DNA of 9,001 nucleotides from Leptolyngbyaceae cyanobacterium CSSed165cm_216 (GCA_007135385.1 SLIY01000286.1:1-9001), one strand, 5' to 3'; positions 1-6,785 are shown, counted from the stretch's first letter. The notes: generated by a model from the sequence alone, not told the origin. A program made the numbers and translations.

Positions 1-1052
1 GTAACGCCAGCCTCCGCTACGCCACGGGGGATTGGGTACTGGTGTTGGATGCCGATGAGGTGCTGCAACCCGAGGCGGCCCAAGCCCTGCGGCGGCTAGA
101 CCAGGGCCAGCCCCTGGGGGAGATACCGGCCCAGGCGGTCTTGGCGGTCACCCTGCTCCGGTTAGAGGTAGGGGCTCCCCAAGCCCCTTACACCCTGATC
201 ACCCGTTTTTTTCGCCGCCGACCCGAGATTAGTTTCAGCCGCCCGTACCATGAAACTGTGGACGACAGCATTGCCGCCTTGCAGGCACACACCCCCCACT
301 GGCAGGTGGTGAGCCTAGCCGGCGTGGCCCTGCACCACACGGGCTATGCGCCTGAGGTAGTAGCCCAGCGAGGCAAGTTTGACCGGGCCCGTACGATCAT
401 GGAGCAGTACCTGGCTCAGCATCCGGACGATGGCTATCTGCTCAACAAGTTGGCGGCTCTCTATATCGAAGCTGACAACCCAGCTGCAGCCTTATCCCTA
501 CTCGATCACGCCCTCGCCCAATCTGAGTCTGTCCTCGATCCAATCACCTGCTACGAGTTGCACTACCATCGGGCCTTAGCCCAGAGACAGACCAACCCTG
601 ATCAGGCCAGTCAAGACTATAGGGCGGCGTTGGCTCAGCCGGTGCCGCCGATGCTGAAGCTGGGGGCCTGGGTTAACTTTGGCAGTCTCAAGAAAACCCA
701 GGGGGACCTACTAGCAGCCATTGAGCTGTTCCAACAGGCCATTGCGGTTGATCCTGGTCTAGCCGTAGCCCACTTTAACCTGGGCACCGCCCATCGCGCC
801 CGAGGCTACCTAGATGAAGCGATCGCTGCTTACCGCCAAGCCATCGCCCTACGTCCAGACTATCCAGAGGCCCATCAAAATTTGGGGGTAGCCCTGTTTA
901 AGCTGGGTCAACTGCCGGAAGCCTTGCAGTCCTTTAGACAGGCGGTGCAGCTGTACGATCGCTCTGACCCGGCCTACGCCGCCAGCTTAAAGCAGGGGAT
1001 TGGCAACCTCGGCATCCCGCCAGCGATGCTAGCTCAAGCTCACTTGGCATAG
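1..1052 (+). CDS. Family-2 glycosyltransferase with C-terminal TPR repeats (5' truncated)
   Basis: The reading frame is open from base 3, so the gene starts outside the window. A GTG at 42 is internal, because the residues before it (ATGDWVLVLDADEVL) already form the conserved family-2 glycosyltransferase stretch with the DxD-like DADE motif that binds the nucleotide-sugar metal. The expected N-terminal nucleotide-binding part, roughly 90 residues, is missing. The glycosyltransferase portion ends near base 380. After a linker with weaker helical repeats come three good TPR units at about bases 657-758, 759-860 and 861-962, with the usual spacing (for example FNLGTAHRARGYLDEAI). Cyanobacteria commonly carry this GT2-TPR architecture. 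It probably transfers a sugar in the cytoplasm, with the TPR part binding a partner or protein acceptor; neither acceptor nor sugar can be told. The stop is TAG at 1050-1052, overlapping the convergent comFB gene. Confidence 0.85.
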   Translation, partial: NASLRYATGDWVLVLDADEVLQPEAAQALRRLDQGQPLGEIPAQAVLAVTLLRLEVGAPQAPYTLITRFFRRRPEISFSRPYHETVDDSIAALQAHTPHWQVVSLAGVALHHTGYAPEVVAQRGKFDRARTIMEQYLAQHPDDGYLLNKLAALYIEADNPAAALSLLDHALAQSESVLDPITCYELHYHRALAQRQTNPDQASQDYRAALAQPVPPMLKLGAWVNFGSLKKTQGDLLAAIELFQQAIAVDPGLAVAHFNLGTAHRARGYLDEAIAAYRQAIALRPDYPEAHQNLGVALFKLGQLPEALQSFRQAVQLYDRSDPAYAASLKQGIGNLGIPPAMLAQAHLA

Positions 1053-1696
1053 CGGGAATCATTCCAATCAAACTCAGCACCACCCGTAGAGGCGTGGGAT
1101 TTTTGCCAAGACACTTCGGCGCCGTAAGTACCTGGCCGCCAGTAGGAGGCATGATGCTCGTCTTTAATCTTGGCATCCCCTTGGCTAGTCATTGAGCCAG
1201 TTGGCGGGATGCGGTAACGGCTGCGGTGGGACGGTTCTGATCCCAGACCAGGATAACGATTCCCCCGCCGATCTAATACCACCTGCAAGTGATTAACAAT
1301 ACCCTCCCAACTCAGGTCAGGCTGGTCTAGCATCTGGCGTAAGGCATCTAATGCCTCCTGGGCCGACTGACGGTCATTGATTTTAAGGGGTTTTGAGAGC
1401 CGGATGGGATCGACCTGCACAGCGGCGATCGCCTGGCGTACCGCATTTTTAATTTGGGCACAAAGCTCGTGCTTTGCCTTTTCGTATTGGTGTTGCCACC
1501 CTTTTTCACTAGAGGCGTAAAGACTGGGAAGTCGATTCAGGGCATAGGTTTCTACTTCTTCAGCCTTGAGGTACTTTAGGACTCGGGGCGATAGGGCCTG
1601 GGTCTGTCTTTGCACTTCCTCTGAAACTAGCAACTCCATCACATTAATGTGAGGACGTCGAGTAACGTCACGAACGATTTTCATAACCCACCCCAT
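1040..1696 (-). CDS. Late competence protein ComFB family
   Basis: The 218-residue product carries the ComFB core: NVMELLV at about residues 18-24, then YALNRLPSLYASSEKGW at 51-67, followed by a helical stretch to about 95. Most cyanobacterial members share this ALNRLP-x-LY pattern. ComFB was named from the Bacillus comF operon; cyanobacterial homologues have been reported as cyclic-dinucleotide receptors linked to competence and motility. That role is family knowledge and is not shown here. Residues 105-218 form a polar tail I do not recognise. Two starts are possible: ATG at 1696, or ATG at 1684 (MKIVRDV), which has GGGGTGGG just upstream as a possible ribosome site and lies nearer the conserved core; I slightly favour 1684. 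The stop codon lies inside the convergent glycosyltransferase gene. No second competence gene is nearby. Confidence 0.8.
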   Translation of the reverse strand: MGWVMKIVRDVTRRPHINVMELLVSEEVQRQTQALSPRVLKYLKAEEVETYALNRLPSLYASSEKGWQHQYEKAKHELCAQIKNAVRQAIAAVQVDPIRLSKPLKINDRQSAQEALDALRQMLDQPDLSWEGIVNHLQVVLDRRGNRYPGLGSEPSHRSRYRIPPTGSMTSQGDAKIKDEHHASYWRPGTYGAEVSWQKSHASTGGAEFDWNDSRYAK

Positions 1697-1728
1697 TTTT
1701 ATGGTGTAGACATTTTATGGTGTAGACA
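1697..1728. repeat. Two perfect 16-bp tandem copies abutting the comFB start
   Basis: TTTTATGGTGTAGACA occurs at 1697-1712 and again without change at 1713-1728. The first copy touches the upstream ATG candidate of the ComFB gene (1694-1696), so on the coding strand the repeats form the end of the 5' leader. Each copy holds the 7-mer GTAGACA, which returns inverted (TGTCTAC) at 1827-1833, and TATGGTGT, which returns inverted at 1847-1854. The arrangement looks like operator iterons or a recent small duplication. A regulator is inferred, not shown. Confidence 0.75.
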
Positions 1729-1817
1729 ACTGAAGCCAGCCTGTTAGCAAAGGGGCCCCATGCGGTAGATGCTCCTGGTAGAAACCTCATGTCCTGGGGT
1801 TGATTGGATAGATGCCC

Positions 1818-1831
1818 AGACAATATTGTCT
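1818..1831. promoter_or_regulatory. Perfect 14-bp palindrome, operator-like
   Basis: AGACAATATTGTCT is identical to its own reverse complement. Its half-site AGACA is the same as in the tandem repeats at 1708-1712 and 1724-1728. It lies about 120 bp upstream of the ComFB start in otherwise gene-free sequence. A dimeric regulator site is the natural reading. No clear -35/-10 pair for comFB was found next to it, so its position relative to a promoter is unknown. Confidence 0.45.
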
Positions 1832-1960
1832 ACTTTAGCGTACATCACACCATAGGGACTTAACCCTTGCAGGTATAAAAACAACCTTCCCTGAATTATT
1901 CCGCAAAATTACTGATTTTTTAGAAAGTTAATGGGAATGTTCTAGGCTAACCGGCCAGCA

Positions 1961-1988
1961 TACCCTACAGCACCCTAACTGTAGGGTG
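1961..1988 (-). terminator. Repeat-based hairpin downstream of clpB, possible terminator without U-tract
   Basis: ACCCTACAG (1962-1970) pairs with CTGTAGGGT (1979-1987) across an 8-base loop. The internal CACCCTA (1971-1977) can instead pair with TAGGGTG (1982-1988) across a 4-base loop. The element starts about 80 bases past the clpB stop. No T-run follows on either strand, so it is not a classical intrinsic terminator; it may protect the 3' end or be a copy of a short dispersed repeat. Confidence 0.35.
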
Positions 1989-2066
1989 GCAAATCGCTAC
2001 AGGGGCCGCAATGGATCCTGTGACAAATGCAACTAGACGTTACTCGCCGTTGCAAAGGTTTATGGT

Positions 2067-4676
2067 TCAGGCGGTTGCCCCCTGCGCCACCCTGAAGGCC
2101 AACCGCTCATTTTCCACATCGACGACAATGGTGTCCCCGGCGGTAAACTCACCTCGAAGAATGGCTTTGGCAATCGGGGTTTCCAGCTCTCGCTGAATCG
2201 CTCGCTTCAAGGGGCGGGCCCCATACACCGGGTCGTAGCCCACCTCCGCTAAAAAGTCGAGGGATGCTTCCGATAGGGTCACCGCCATCTTGCGATCGCC
2301 CAGGCGATCTTCCAGGCGTGTCACCTGCAACTTCACAATTTCCCGTAATTGGGCCTTGCGCAGCCCGTGGAAGATGATCATTTCATCCACCCGGTTAAGG
2401 AACTCAGGCCGGAAGTTGGCCCGCAGGGCATCCATCACCCGAGATTTCATTTCGTCGTACTGCTCATCCTCGCCAGCGATATCCAGAATAAACTGGGAGC
2501 CGATGTTGCTAGTCATAATGATGATGGTGTTTTTAAAGTCCACCGTGCGCCCCTGGGCATCAGTGACCCGGCCATCATCCAGAATTTGCAGCATGACGTT
2601 AAATACGTCGGCATGGGCTTTTTCAATTTCGTCAAACAGAATCACCGCAAAGGGGCGGCGGCGGATGGCTTCAGTCAGTTGACCGCCTTCGTCATAGCCC
2701 ACGTATCCGGGGGGTGCCCCAATCAAGCGGGAGACATTGTGCTTCTCCATATACTCTGACATGTCGATGCGCACCAGGGCCTCTTCGGTATCAAACAGAT
2801 AAGCGGCCAATGCTTTGGCCAGTTCCGTTTTGCCGACCCCGGTGGGACCAAGGAAAATAAAGCTGGCGATGGGACGATTCGGATCGGCTAAGCCGGCTCG
2901 CGATCGCTGGATGGCATCAGCCACAGCGGTCACCGCTTCGTCTTGCCCCACCACCCGTTGATGGAGCTCATCGTCTAGCAAAAGTAGCTTCTGCATTTCC
3001 GACTGCACCAGCTTGCTGACCGGAATCCCTGTCCACTTAGAAATAATTTCGGCAATATCCTCTTCGGTGACTTCTTCCCGCAGTAGGGTTTTGCCGGTGG
3101 TTTGGGTGTCGGTTAATTGATCTTCAGCCGCTTCCAACTGCCGTTGCAAGTCAGTGAGCTTGCCGTACTTCAGCTCGGCCGCCCGGTTTAGGTCGTAGTC
3201 CCGCTCCGCCTGCTGAATTTCAATGTTGATCCGATCAATGTCTTCTTTGATCGACTGGATATGGTCGATGATGTCTTTTTCCGACTGCCACTGGGCATTC
3301 AGGGCACTCTGTTGCTCCTTCAGGTCGGCCAGTTCTTTCTCTAACCGGTCTAGGCGTTCCAGGGAAGCGGGATCACTGTCCTTTTTCAAGGATAGCCGTT
3401 CCATTTCTAGCTGTAAGATCTTACGATCCACCTCGTCCAGTTCTTCCGGCTTTGAGGTGATCTCCATTTTGAGTTTGGCGGCGGCTTCATCGACCAAGTC
3501 AATGGCCTTGTCGGGTAAGAAGCGATCGCTGATGTAGCGGGTGGACAGAGTGGCGGCGGCCACCAGGGCACTGTCAGAGATTTTTACCCCGTGGTGCACC
3601 TCATAGCGTTCTTTCAACCCCCGCAGAATGGAAACGGTGTCTTCGACGGTGGGCTGGTCCACATACACCTGCTGGAAACGGCGCTCTAGGGCGGCGTCTT
3701 TTTCAATGTATTTGCGGTATTCGTCCAGGGTGGTGGCCCCGATGCAGCGCAATTCTCCCCGAGCCAGCATCGGCTTCAGCAGGTTGCCGGCATCCATAGA
3801 GCCCTGGGTGGCCCCGGCCCCAACCACGGTGTGAATTTCGTCGATGAACAGAATGATCTGCCCGTCCGATTCGGTGACCTCTTTCAGGACCGCCTTCAGG
3901 CGTTCTTCAAACTCACCTCGATATTTGGCCCCGGCAATTAGCGCCCCCATGTCTAGGGCAATTAATCGACGGTCCTTTAAGGATTGGGGCACATCACCAC
4001 TGACAATTCGCTGGGCTAACCCTTCGGCGATCGCGGTTTTACCCACCCCCGGCTCGCCAATCAGCACCGGGTTGTTTTTGGTGCGGCGGGACAGAATTTG
4101 AATGGTACGACGGATTTCATCGTCCCGGCCAATCACCGGGTCAAGCTTGCCCTGGCGGGCGGCATCGGTCAGGTTTCGCCCGTACTTTTCTAGAGACTGG
4201 TATTTTCCTTCAGGGTTTTGATCAGTCACTTTCTGGGTGCCTCGAATATCTTGAATCACTTGCTTAAGTTTGGCTTCGGTGATGCCAAGCTCTTGGAATA
4301 GGCTTTTGCCAAACCGCGTATCACTGGCATAGGCCAGGATTAAATGCTCAATGGAAATGTACTCATCACCATAGTTTTTTTTGTAATTGTCAGCTCGATC
4401 TAGCAGGGTGTCTAGGGATTTACCCAGGTATACCGAGGTGCCATTACCTGAAATTTTAGGCTGGCTATTGATAAACGATTCGGTGCGATCGCGCAGGTGT
4501 TGAACATTGACGCCGAGTTTAACAAAAACGCTATTGGCAAGACCCGCTTGGTCAAGCAGAGCTAGCATTAAATGTTCGCTTTCAATTTGTTGTTGCTGAA
4601 CTTGTTTAACCAAGTCAGGGGTGCGCACAAAGGCTTCCCAAGCTTTTTCAGTAAATTGATTTTGGGTCGGTTGCAT
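2067..4676 (-). CDS. clpB: ATP-dependent disaggregase ClpB (Hsp100, ClpB1-like)
   Basis: This complete 869-residue protein has the normal ClpB length. ClpB threads aggregated proteins through its hexameric cytoplasmic ring together with DnaK/DnaJ/GrpE. Two Clp-N repeats lie at about 10-50 and 85-130. The first AAA+ module has Walker A GEPGVGKT (207-214), pore-loop KYRG (251-254), Walker B IILFIDE (274-280) and arginine-finger ERRF (331-334). A coiled-coil M-domain at about 405-525 separates ClpB from ClpA/ClpC. The second module has GPTGVGKT (610-617), pore-loop GYVGYDEGG (657-665), Walker B VILFDE (678-683) and sensor-2 GARPLKR (819-825). No key residue is missing. The start fits the family opening MQPT..FTEKAWEA, with GGAG 10 bases upstream (4687-4690). 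The sequence resembles cyanobacterial ClpB1 as I remember it more than ClpB2. GTG at codon 150 may start a shorter form. Confidence 0.97.
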   Translation of the reverse strand: MQPTQNQFTEKAWEAFVRTPDLVKQVQQQQIESEHLMLALLDQAGLANSVFVKLGVNVQHLRDRTESFINSQPKISGNGTSVYLGKSLDTLLDRADNYKKNYGDEYISIEHLILAYASDTRFGKSLFQELGITEAKLKQVIQDIRGTQKVTDQNPEGKYQSLEKYGRNLTDAARQGKLDPVIGRDDEIRRTIQILSRRTKNNPVLIGEPGVGKTAIAEGLAQRIVSGDVPQSLKDRRLIALDMGALIAGAKYRGEFEERLKAVLKEVTESDGQIILFIDEIHTVVGAGATQGSMDAGNLLKPMLARGELRCIGATTLDEYRKYIEKDAALERRFQQVYVDQPTVEDTVSILRGLKERYEVHHGVKISDSALVAAATLSTRYISDRFLPDKAIDLVDEAAAKLKMEITSKPEELDEVDRKILQLEMERLSLKKDSDPASLERLDRLEKELADLKEQQSALNAQWQSEKDIIDHIQSIKEDIDRINIEIQQAERDYDLNRAAELKYGKLTDLQRQLEAAEDQLTDTQTTGKTLLREEVTEEDIAEIISKWTGIPVSKLVQSEMQKLLLLDDELHQRVVGQDEAVTAVADAIQRSRAGLADPNRPIASFIFLGPTGVGKTELAKALAAYLFDTEEALVRIDMSEYMEKHNVSRLIGAPPGYVGYDEGGQLTEAIRRRPFAVILFDEIEKAHADVFNVMLQILDDGRVTDAQGRTVDFKNTIIIMTSNIGSQFILDIAGEDEQYDEMKSRVMDALRANFRPEFLNRVDEMIIFHGLRKAQLREIVKLQVTRLEDRLGDRKMAVTLSEASLDFLAEVGYDPVYGARPLKRAIQRELETPIAKAILRGEFTAGDTIVVDVENERLAFRVAQGATA
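4227..4229 (-). promoter_or_regulatory. Candidate internal GTG start for short ClpB
   Basis: Codon 150 of clpB is GTG (Val, in RGTQKVTDQNPEG). On the coding strand GAGG lies 10 bases upstream. The position matches the internal start known in E. coli ClpB (Val149), and a truncated ClpB of similar origin has been reported in Synechococcus. The shorter product would lack the Clp-N domain and keep both ATPase modules. Confidence 0.5.
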
Positions 4677-4721
4677 AGGCTCAGGTCTCCAATGGGGCTG
4701 TGGTTGTCATCGATAGGGTAA

Positions 4722-4747
4722 TACCGCCACAGACGTGACTGGCGGTA
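4722..4747 (-). promoter_or_regulatory. Hairpin in the clpB 5' leader
   Basis: TACCGCCA (4722-4729) and TGGCGGTA (4740-4747) form a perfect 8-bp stem with a 10-base loop, 46 bases upstream of the clpB start. There is no T-run after it on the minus strand, so it is more likely a leader structure than a terminator. Whether it reaches the ribosome site is unknown. Confidence 0.45.
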
Positions 4748-4792
4748 GAGGGTGAGATCGGCATCTGACCCAGTTCAGGTGAATGAGATAAT

Positions 4793-4803
4793 GCCCTAAG
4801 GGC
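4793..4803. promoter_or_regulatory. 11-bp tight palindrome in the clpB leader region
   Basis: GCCCT-A-AGGGC is a perfect inverted repeat around a single base. It is too tight to fold as RNA, so if functional it would be a DNA binding site. It may also be chance. Confidence 0.2.
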
Positions 4804-4851
4804 TAATTCCGCTGGATATAACCAAATTCCAGTCCAGAGGTGGAGTTATGA

Positions 4852-4885
4852 CTGGGGAAAACGACAGATCCCCAGCTAGTCTGGG
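4852..4885 (-). promoter_or_regulatory. Mutually exclusive stems in the clpB leader
   Basis: CTGGGGA (4852-4858) can pair with TCCCCAG (4869-4875) across 10 bases, while CCCAG (4871-4875) can instead pair with CTGGG (4881-4885) across 5 bases. The shared strand means the two stems cannot form together. They lie just downstream of the predicted clpB transcription start. Confidence 0.3.
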
Positions 4886-4906
4886 CATAAACTGGGTATA
4901 TCACTG

Positions 4907-4912
4907 ATTATA
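4907..4912 (-). promoter_or_regulatory. Candidate clpB -10 box (TATAAT)
   Basis: On the minus strand the sequence reads CCCTTTTATAATCAG, a perfect -10 hexamer. The -35 is weak: TTGGGG at a 16-base spacing is the best match. Initiation near 4900 would give a leader of about 225 bases before the clpB ATG. An alternative group-2 sigma factor promoter is possible, as expected for a stress gene, but no specific motif proves it. Confidence 0.35.
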
Positions 4913-5067
4913 AAAGGGTCTTGTCTGTCCCCAAGGTCGGTATTTACGGTCATCCTAAGGGAGGTTGCCCCCCAAAGATTAAGCTCAAATTCTGAGCGAT
5001 AGAGCTGCAGATGGGGAGCTGATAACCGGGGGCTAGATGAGTCACTGTTATTCACAGCATTGATATC

Positions 5068-5088
5068 AGATCATGGGTAGATCATGGG
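5068..5088. repeat. 10-bp direct repeat, 11-bp period
   Basis: AGATCATGGG occurs at 5068-5077 and 5079-5088. The helical-turn spacing would suit two protein contacts on one face of the DNA, but with only two copies it may be chance. Confidence 0.4.
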
Positions 5089-5237
5089 GATAAGAGGCCT
5101 AATCCACCGATACCCCAAGCCATCTGGCCAAGATAGTACTGTTTGAGCAAAACCGCCGCGCATCCTACGAATGACCGCGTTGGCATGGCCTGTCCCAAGC
5201 ACATAGCGTCATGAGCGGAGCATTCACGCAGAATGAC

Positions 5238-6749
5238 TTAACCTAAAAACAGCTTATAGGCAGGATTTTGATTTTCATCCCAATACTGGTAACCCAAGCC
5301 ATCTAAAAAGGCTTGCCACTGAGGCATTTCGTCTGAGGGCACCTGAATCCCGGTGACAATGCGGCCGTAGTCAGAGCCATTGTTGCGGTAGTGGAACAGG
5401 CTAATGTTCCAATCCGGGCTCATGGCATTGACAAACTTCATCAATGCCCCCGGCCGCTCAGGGAACTCAAACCGATACAGCAACTCGTCGTGGGCCAGGG
5501 GGGACTTGCCCCCCACCATGTGGCGCAGGTGCATTTTGGATAATTCGTCATCGGTCAGATCTAGGGTTTTTAGCCCCTTAGCTTCAAACACCTGGGCCAT
5601 CTGTTCGGCATCGGCTCGACCCTGCACCTCCAGCCCGACAAAAATGTGGGCCTCTTGCCGATCGGCAATGCGGTAGTTAAACTCAGTCAGGTTACGGGTG
5701 CCCAGGCATTCACAAAAGGCCTTGAGGCTACCGGGGGTTTCGGGGATAGTGACCGCAAAGATGGCTTCTCGATGTTCGCCAATTTCGGCCCGCTCGGCGA
5801 CAAACCGCAAGCGGTCAAAGTTCATGTTGGCCCCACAGGCCACCGCTACCAGGGTTTCATCAGTGATGCCTGTCCGCTCCACATAGGCCTTGGCTCCAGC
5901 GATCGCCAGGGCCCCAGCCGGCTCTAAAATCGACCGGGTGTCTTCAAACACATCTTTAATGGCGGCACAGGTATCATCGGTGCCCACCAAGATAATGTCA
6001 TCTAAGTACTGCTGGCAGAGGCGGAAGGTTTCTGCCCCCACCTGGCGCACCGCCACCCCATCGGCAAACAGCCCCACCTGGTTCAGCCGCACCCGCTCCC
6101 CCGCTTGCAACGACTGGGTCATGGCATCGGCATCCACCGGCTCGACGCCAATGATTTTGATGTCGGGTTTTAGCCGCTTGACATAGGCGGCAATGCCCGA
6201 AATCAAGCCACCACCGCCAATGGCCACAAAAATGGCGTGGATTGGCTGAGCATACTGCCGCAAAATTTCCATACCAATGGTGCCCTGCCCGGCAATCACA
6301 TCAGGATCGTCGAAGGGATGCACAAAAGTAAGCCCTTTTTCCGTCGCTAGTTGGCGGGCATGGCCATAGGCGTCGTCATAGGTTTCCCCATGCAGGACCA
6401 CCTCCCCCCCCCGGGCTTTAACGGCATTAACTTTCATAGTTGGGGTGGTGGTGGGCATGACAATAATCGCCCGAGTCCCCAGGTGCTTCGCCCCCAGGGC
6501 GACCCCTTGGGCGTGGTTGCCCGCTGACGAGGCAATCACCCCCCGAGCCAGTTGGTCGGCAGAGAGTTGGGCCATTTTGTTGTACGCCCCCCGTAGCTTG
6601 AAGGAAAACACCGACTGCATATCTTCCCGCTTCAGCAGCAGTCGGTTCTGCAGCCGGACCGACAGGTTAGGGGCCAGCTCTAGGGGAGTTTCCTGGGCCA
6701 CGTCGTAGACGCGGGCAGTCAGAATGCGTTCGAGGTAGTCGGTGGGCAT
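5238..6749 (-). CDS. ilvA: Biosynthetic threonine ammonia-lyase (threonine deaminase)
   Basis: The 503-residue enzyme converts threonine to 2-oxobutanoate and ammonia, the first step towards isoleucine. The PLP fold shows the lysine motif SFKLRGAYNK (K51, Schiff base), SSAGNHAQG at about 74-82 and the glycine loop GGGGLISG at 178-185. The C-terminal third holds two ACT-like regulatory repeats, at about 326-397 and 420-493, including PETPGSLKAF and PERPGALMKF. The length and the paired regulatory domains mark the biosynthetic, isoleucine-inhibited form, not the short catabolic TdcB. The start is supported by the typical cyanobacterial opening DYLxxILTARVYDVAQETPLE, though no strong ribosome site is seen. 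It lies 68 bp behind the fibrillin gene in the same direction and could share its transcript. A run of nine G's falls in codons for ARGGEV (about 112-117). Confidence 0.96.
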   Translation of the reverse strand: MPTDYLERILTARVYDVAQETPLELAPNLSVRLQNRLLLKREDMQSVFSFKLRGAYNKMAQLSADQLARGVIASSAGNHAQGVALGAKHLGTRAIIVMPTTTPTMKVNAVKARGGEVVLHGETYDDAYGHARQLATEKGLTFVHPFDDPDVIAGQGTIGMEILRQYAQPIHAIFVAIGGGGLISGIAAYVKRLKPDIKIIGVEPVDADAMTQSLQAGERVRLNQVGLFADGVAVRQVGAETFRLCQQYLDDIILVGTDDTCAAIKDVFEDTRSILEPAGALAIAGAKAYVERTGITDETLVAVACGANMNFDRLRFVAERAEIGEHREAIFAVTIPETPGSLKAFCECLGTRNLTEFNYRIADRQEAHIFVGLEVQGRADAEQMAQVFEAKGLKTLDLTDDELSKMHLRHMVGGKSPLAHDELLYRFEFPERPGALMKFVNAMSPDWNISLFHYRNNGSDYGRIVTGIQVPSDEMPQWQAFLDGLGYQYWDENQNPAYKLFLG

Positions 6750-6779
6750 GGCAACGGCCGGGGAAAGGGTTAAACCTTC

Positions 6780-6785
6780 ATTTTA
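6780..6785 (-). promoter_or_regulatory. Possible ilvA -10 box (TAAAAT)
   Basis: In the 68-bp gap ahead of ilvA the minus strand reads GCCGTAAAATGAAGG, a five-of-six -10 match 30 bases before the ATG. No recognisable -35 lies 16-18 bases upstream. If used, it would give ilvA a short leader of its own, independent of the upstream pair. Confidence 0.2.

Larger units (their letters stand above)
1697..2066. other. Gene-free gap between comFB and clpB
   Basis: These 370 bases carry no supported gene on either strand. They should hold the comFB promoter (minus strand) and the clpB 3' end. Visible contents are the 16-bp tandem repeats (1697-1728), the 14-bp palindrome (1818-1831), an AT-rich stretch around 1870-1930, and the ACCCTA-type hairpin (1961-1988). 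I found no tRNA T-loop motif and no insertion-sequence ends. Confidence 0.7.
4677..5237. other. 561-bp non-coding region between ilvA and clpB
   Basis: No ORF of useful length occurs on either strand. From the clpB side the region holds the clpB ribosome site, a hairpin (4722-4747), a tight palindrome (4793-4803), alternative stems (4852-4885) and a TATAAT box (4907-4912). The ilvA-proximal half (about 4950-5237) shows only a 10-bp direct repeat at 5068-5088 and the palindrome TGATATCA at 5061-5068. No clear intrinsic terminator follows ilvA. No CIRCE element (TTAGCACTC-N9-GAGTGCTAA) is present. Confidence 0.75.

Noticed and set aside
1697..1860. Toxin-antitoxin operator remnant suggested by the palindrome and iterons
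   Set aside because: No toxin or antitoxin frame or pseudogene is visible in the gap; only the binding-site-like DNA is supported.
2028..2054. TGCAAC/GTTGCA inverted repeat just after the clpB stop
   Set aside because: Only six pairs with a 15-base loop and no following T-run on the minus strand; too weak to call a terminator.
2290..4101. Several open frames of 60-136 codons on the plus strand opposite clpB
   Set aside because: They mirror strongly conserved ClpB codons, have low-complexity Ser/Arg-rich translations and match no family; they are shadows.
4876..4953. 25-codon minus-strand ORF (MTVNTDLGD...) upstream of clpB
   Set aside because: Very short, weak ribosome site, and it spans the predicted -10 box and start of the clpB transcript.
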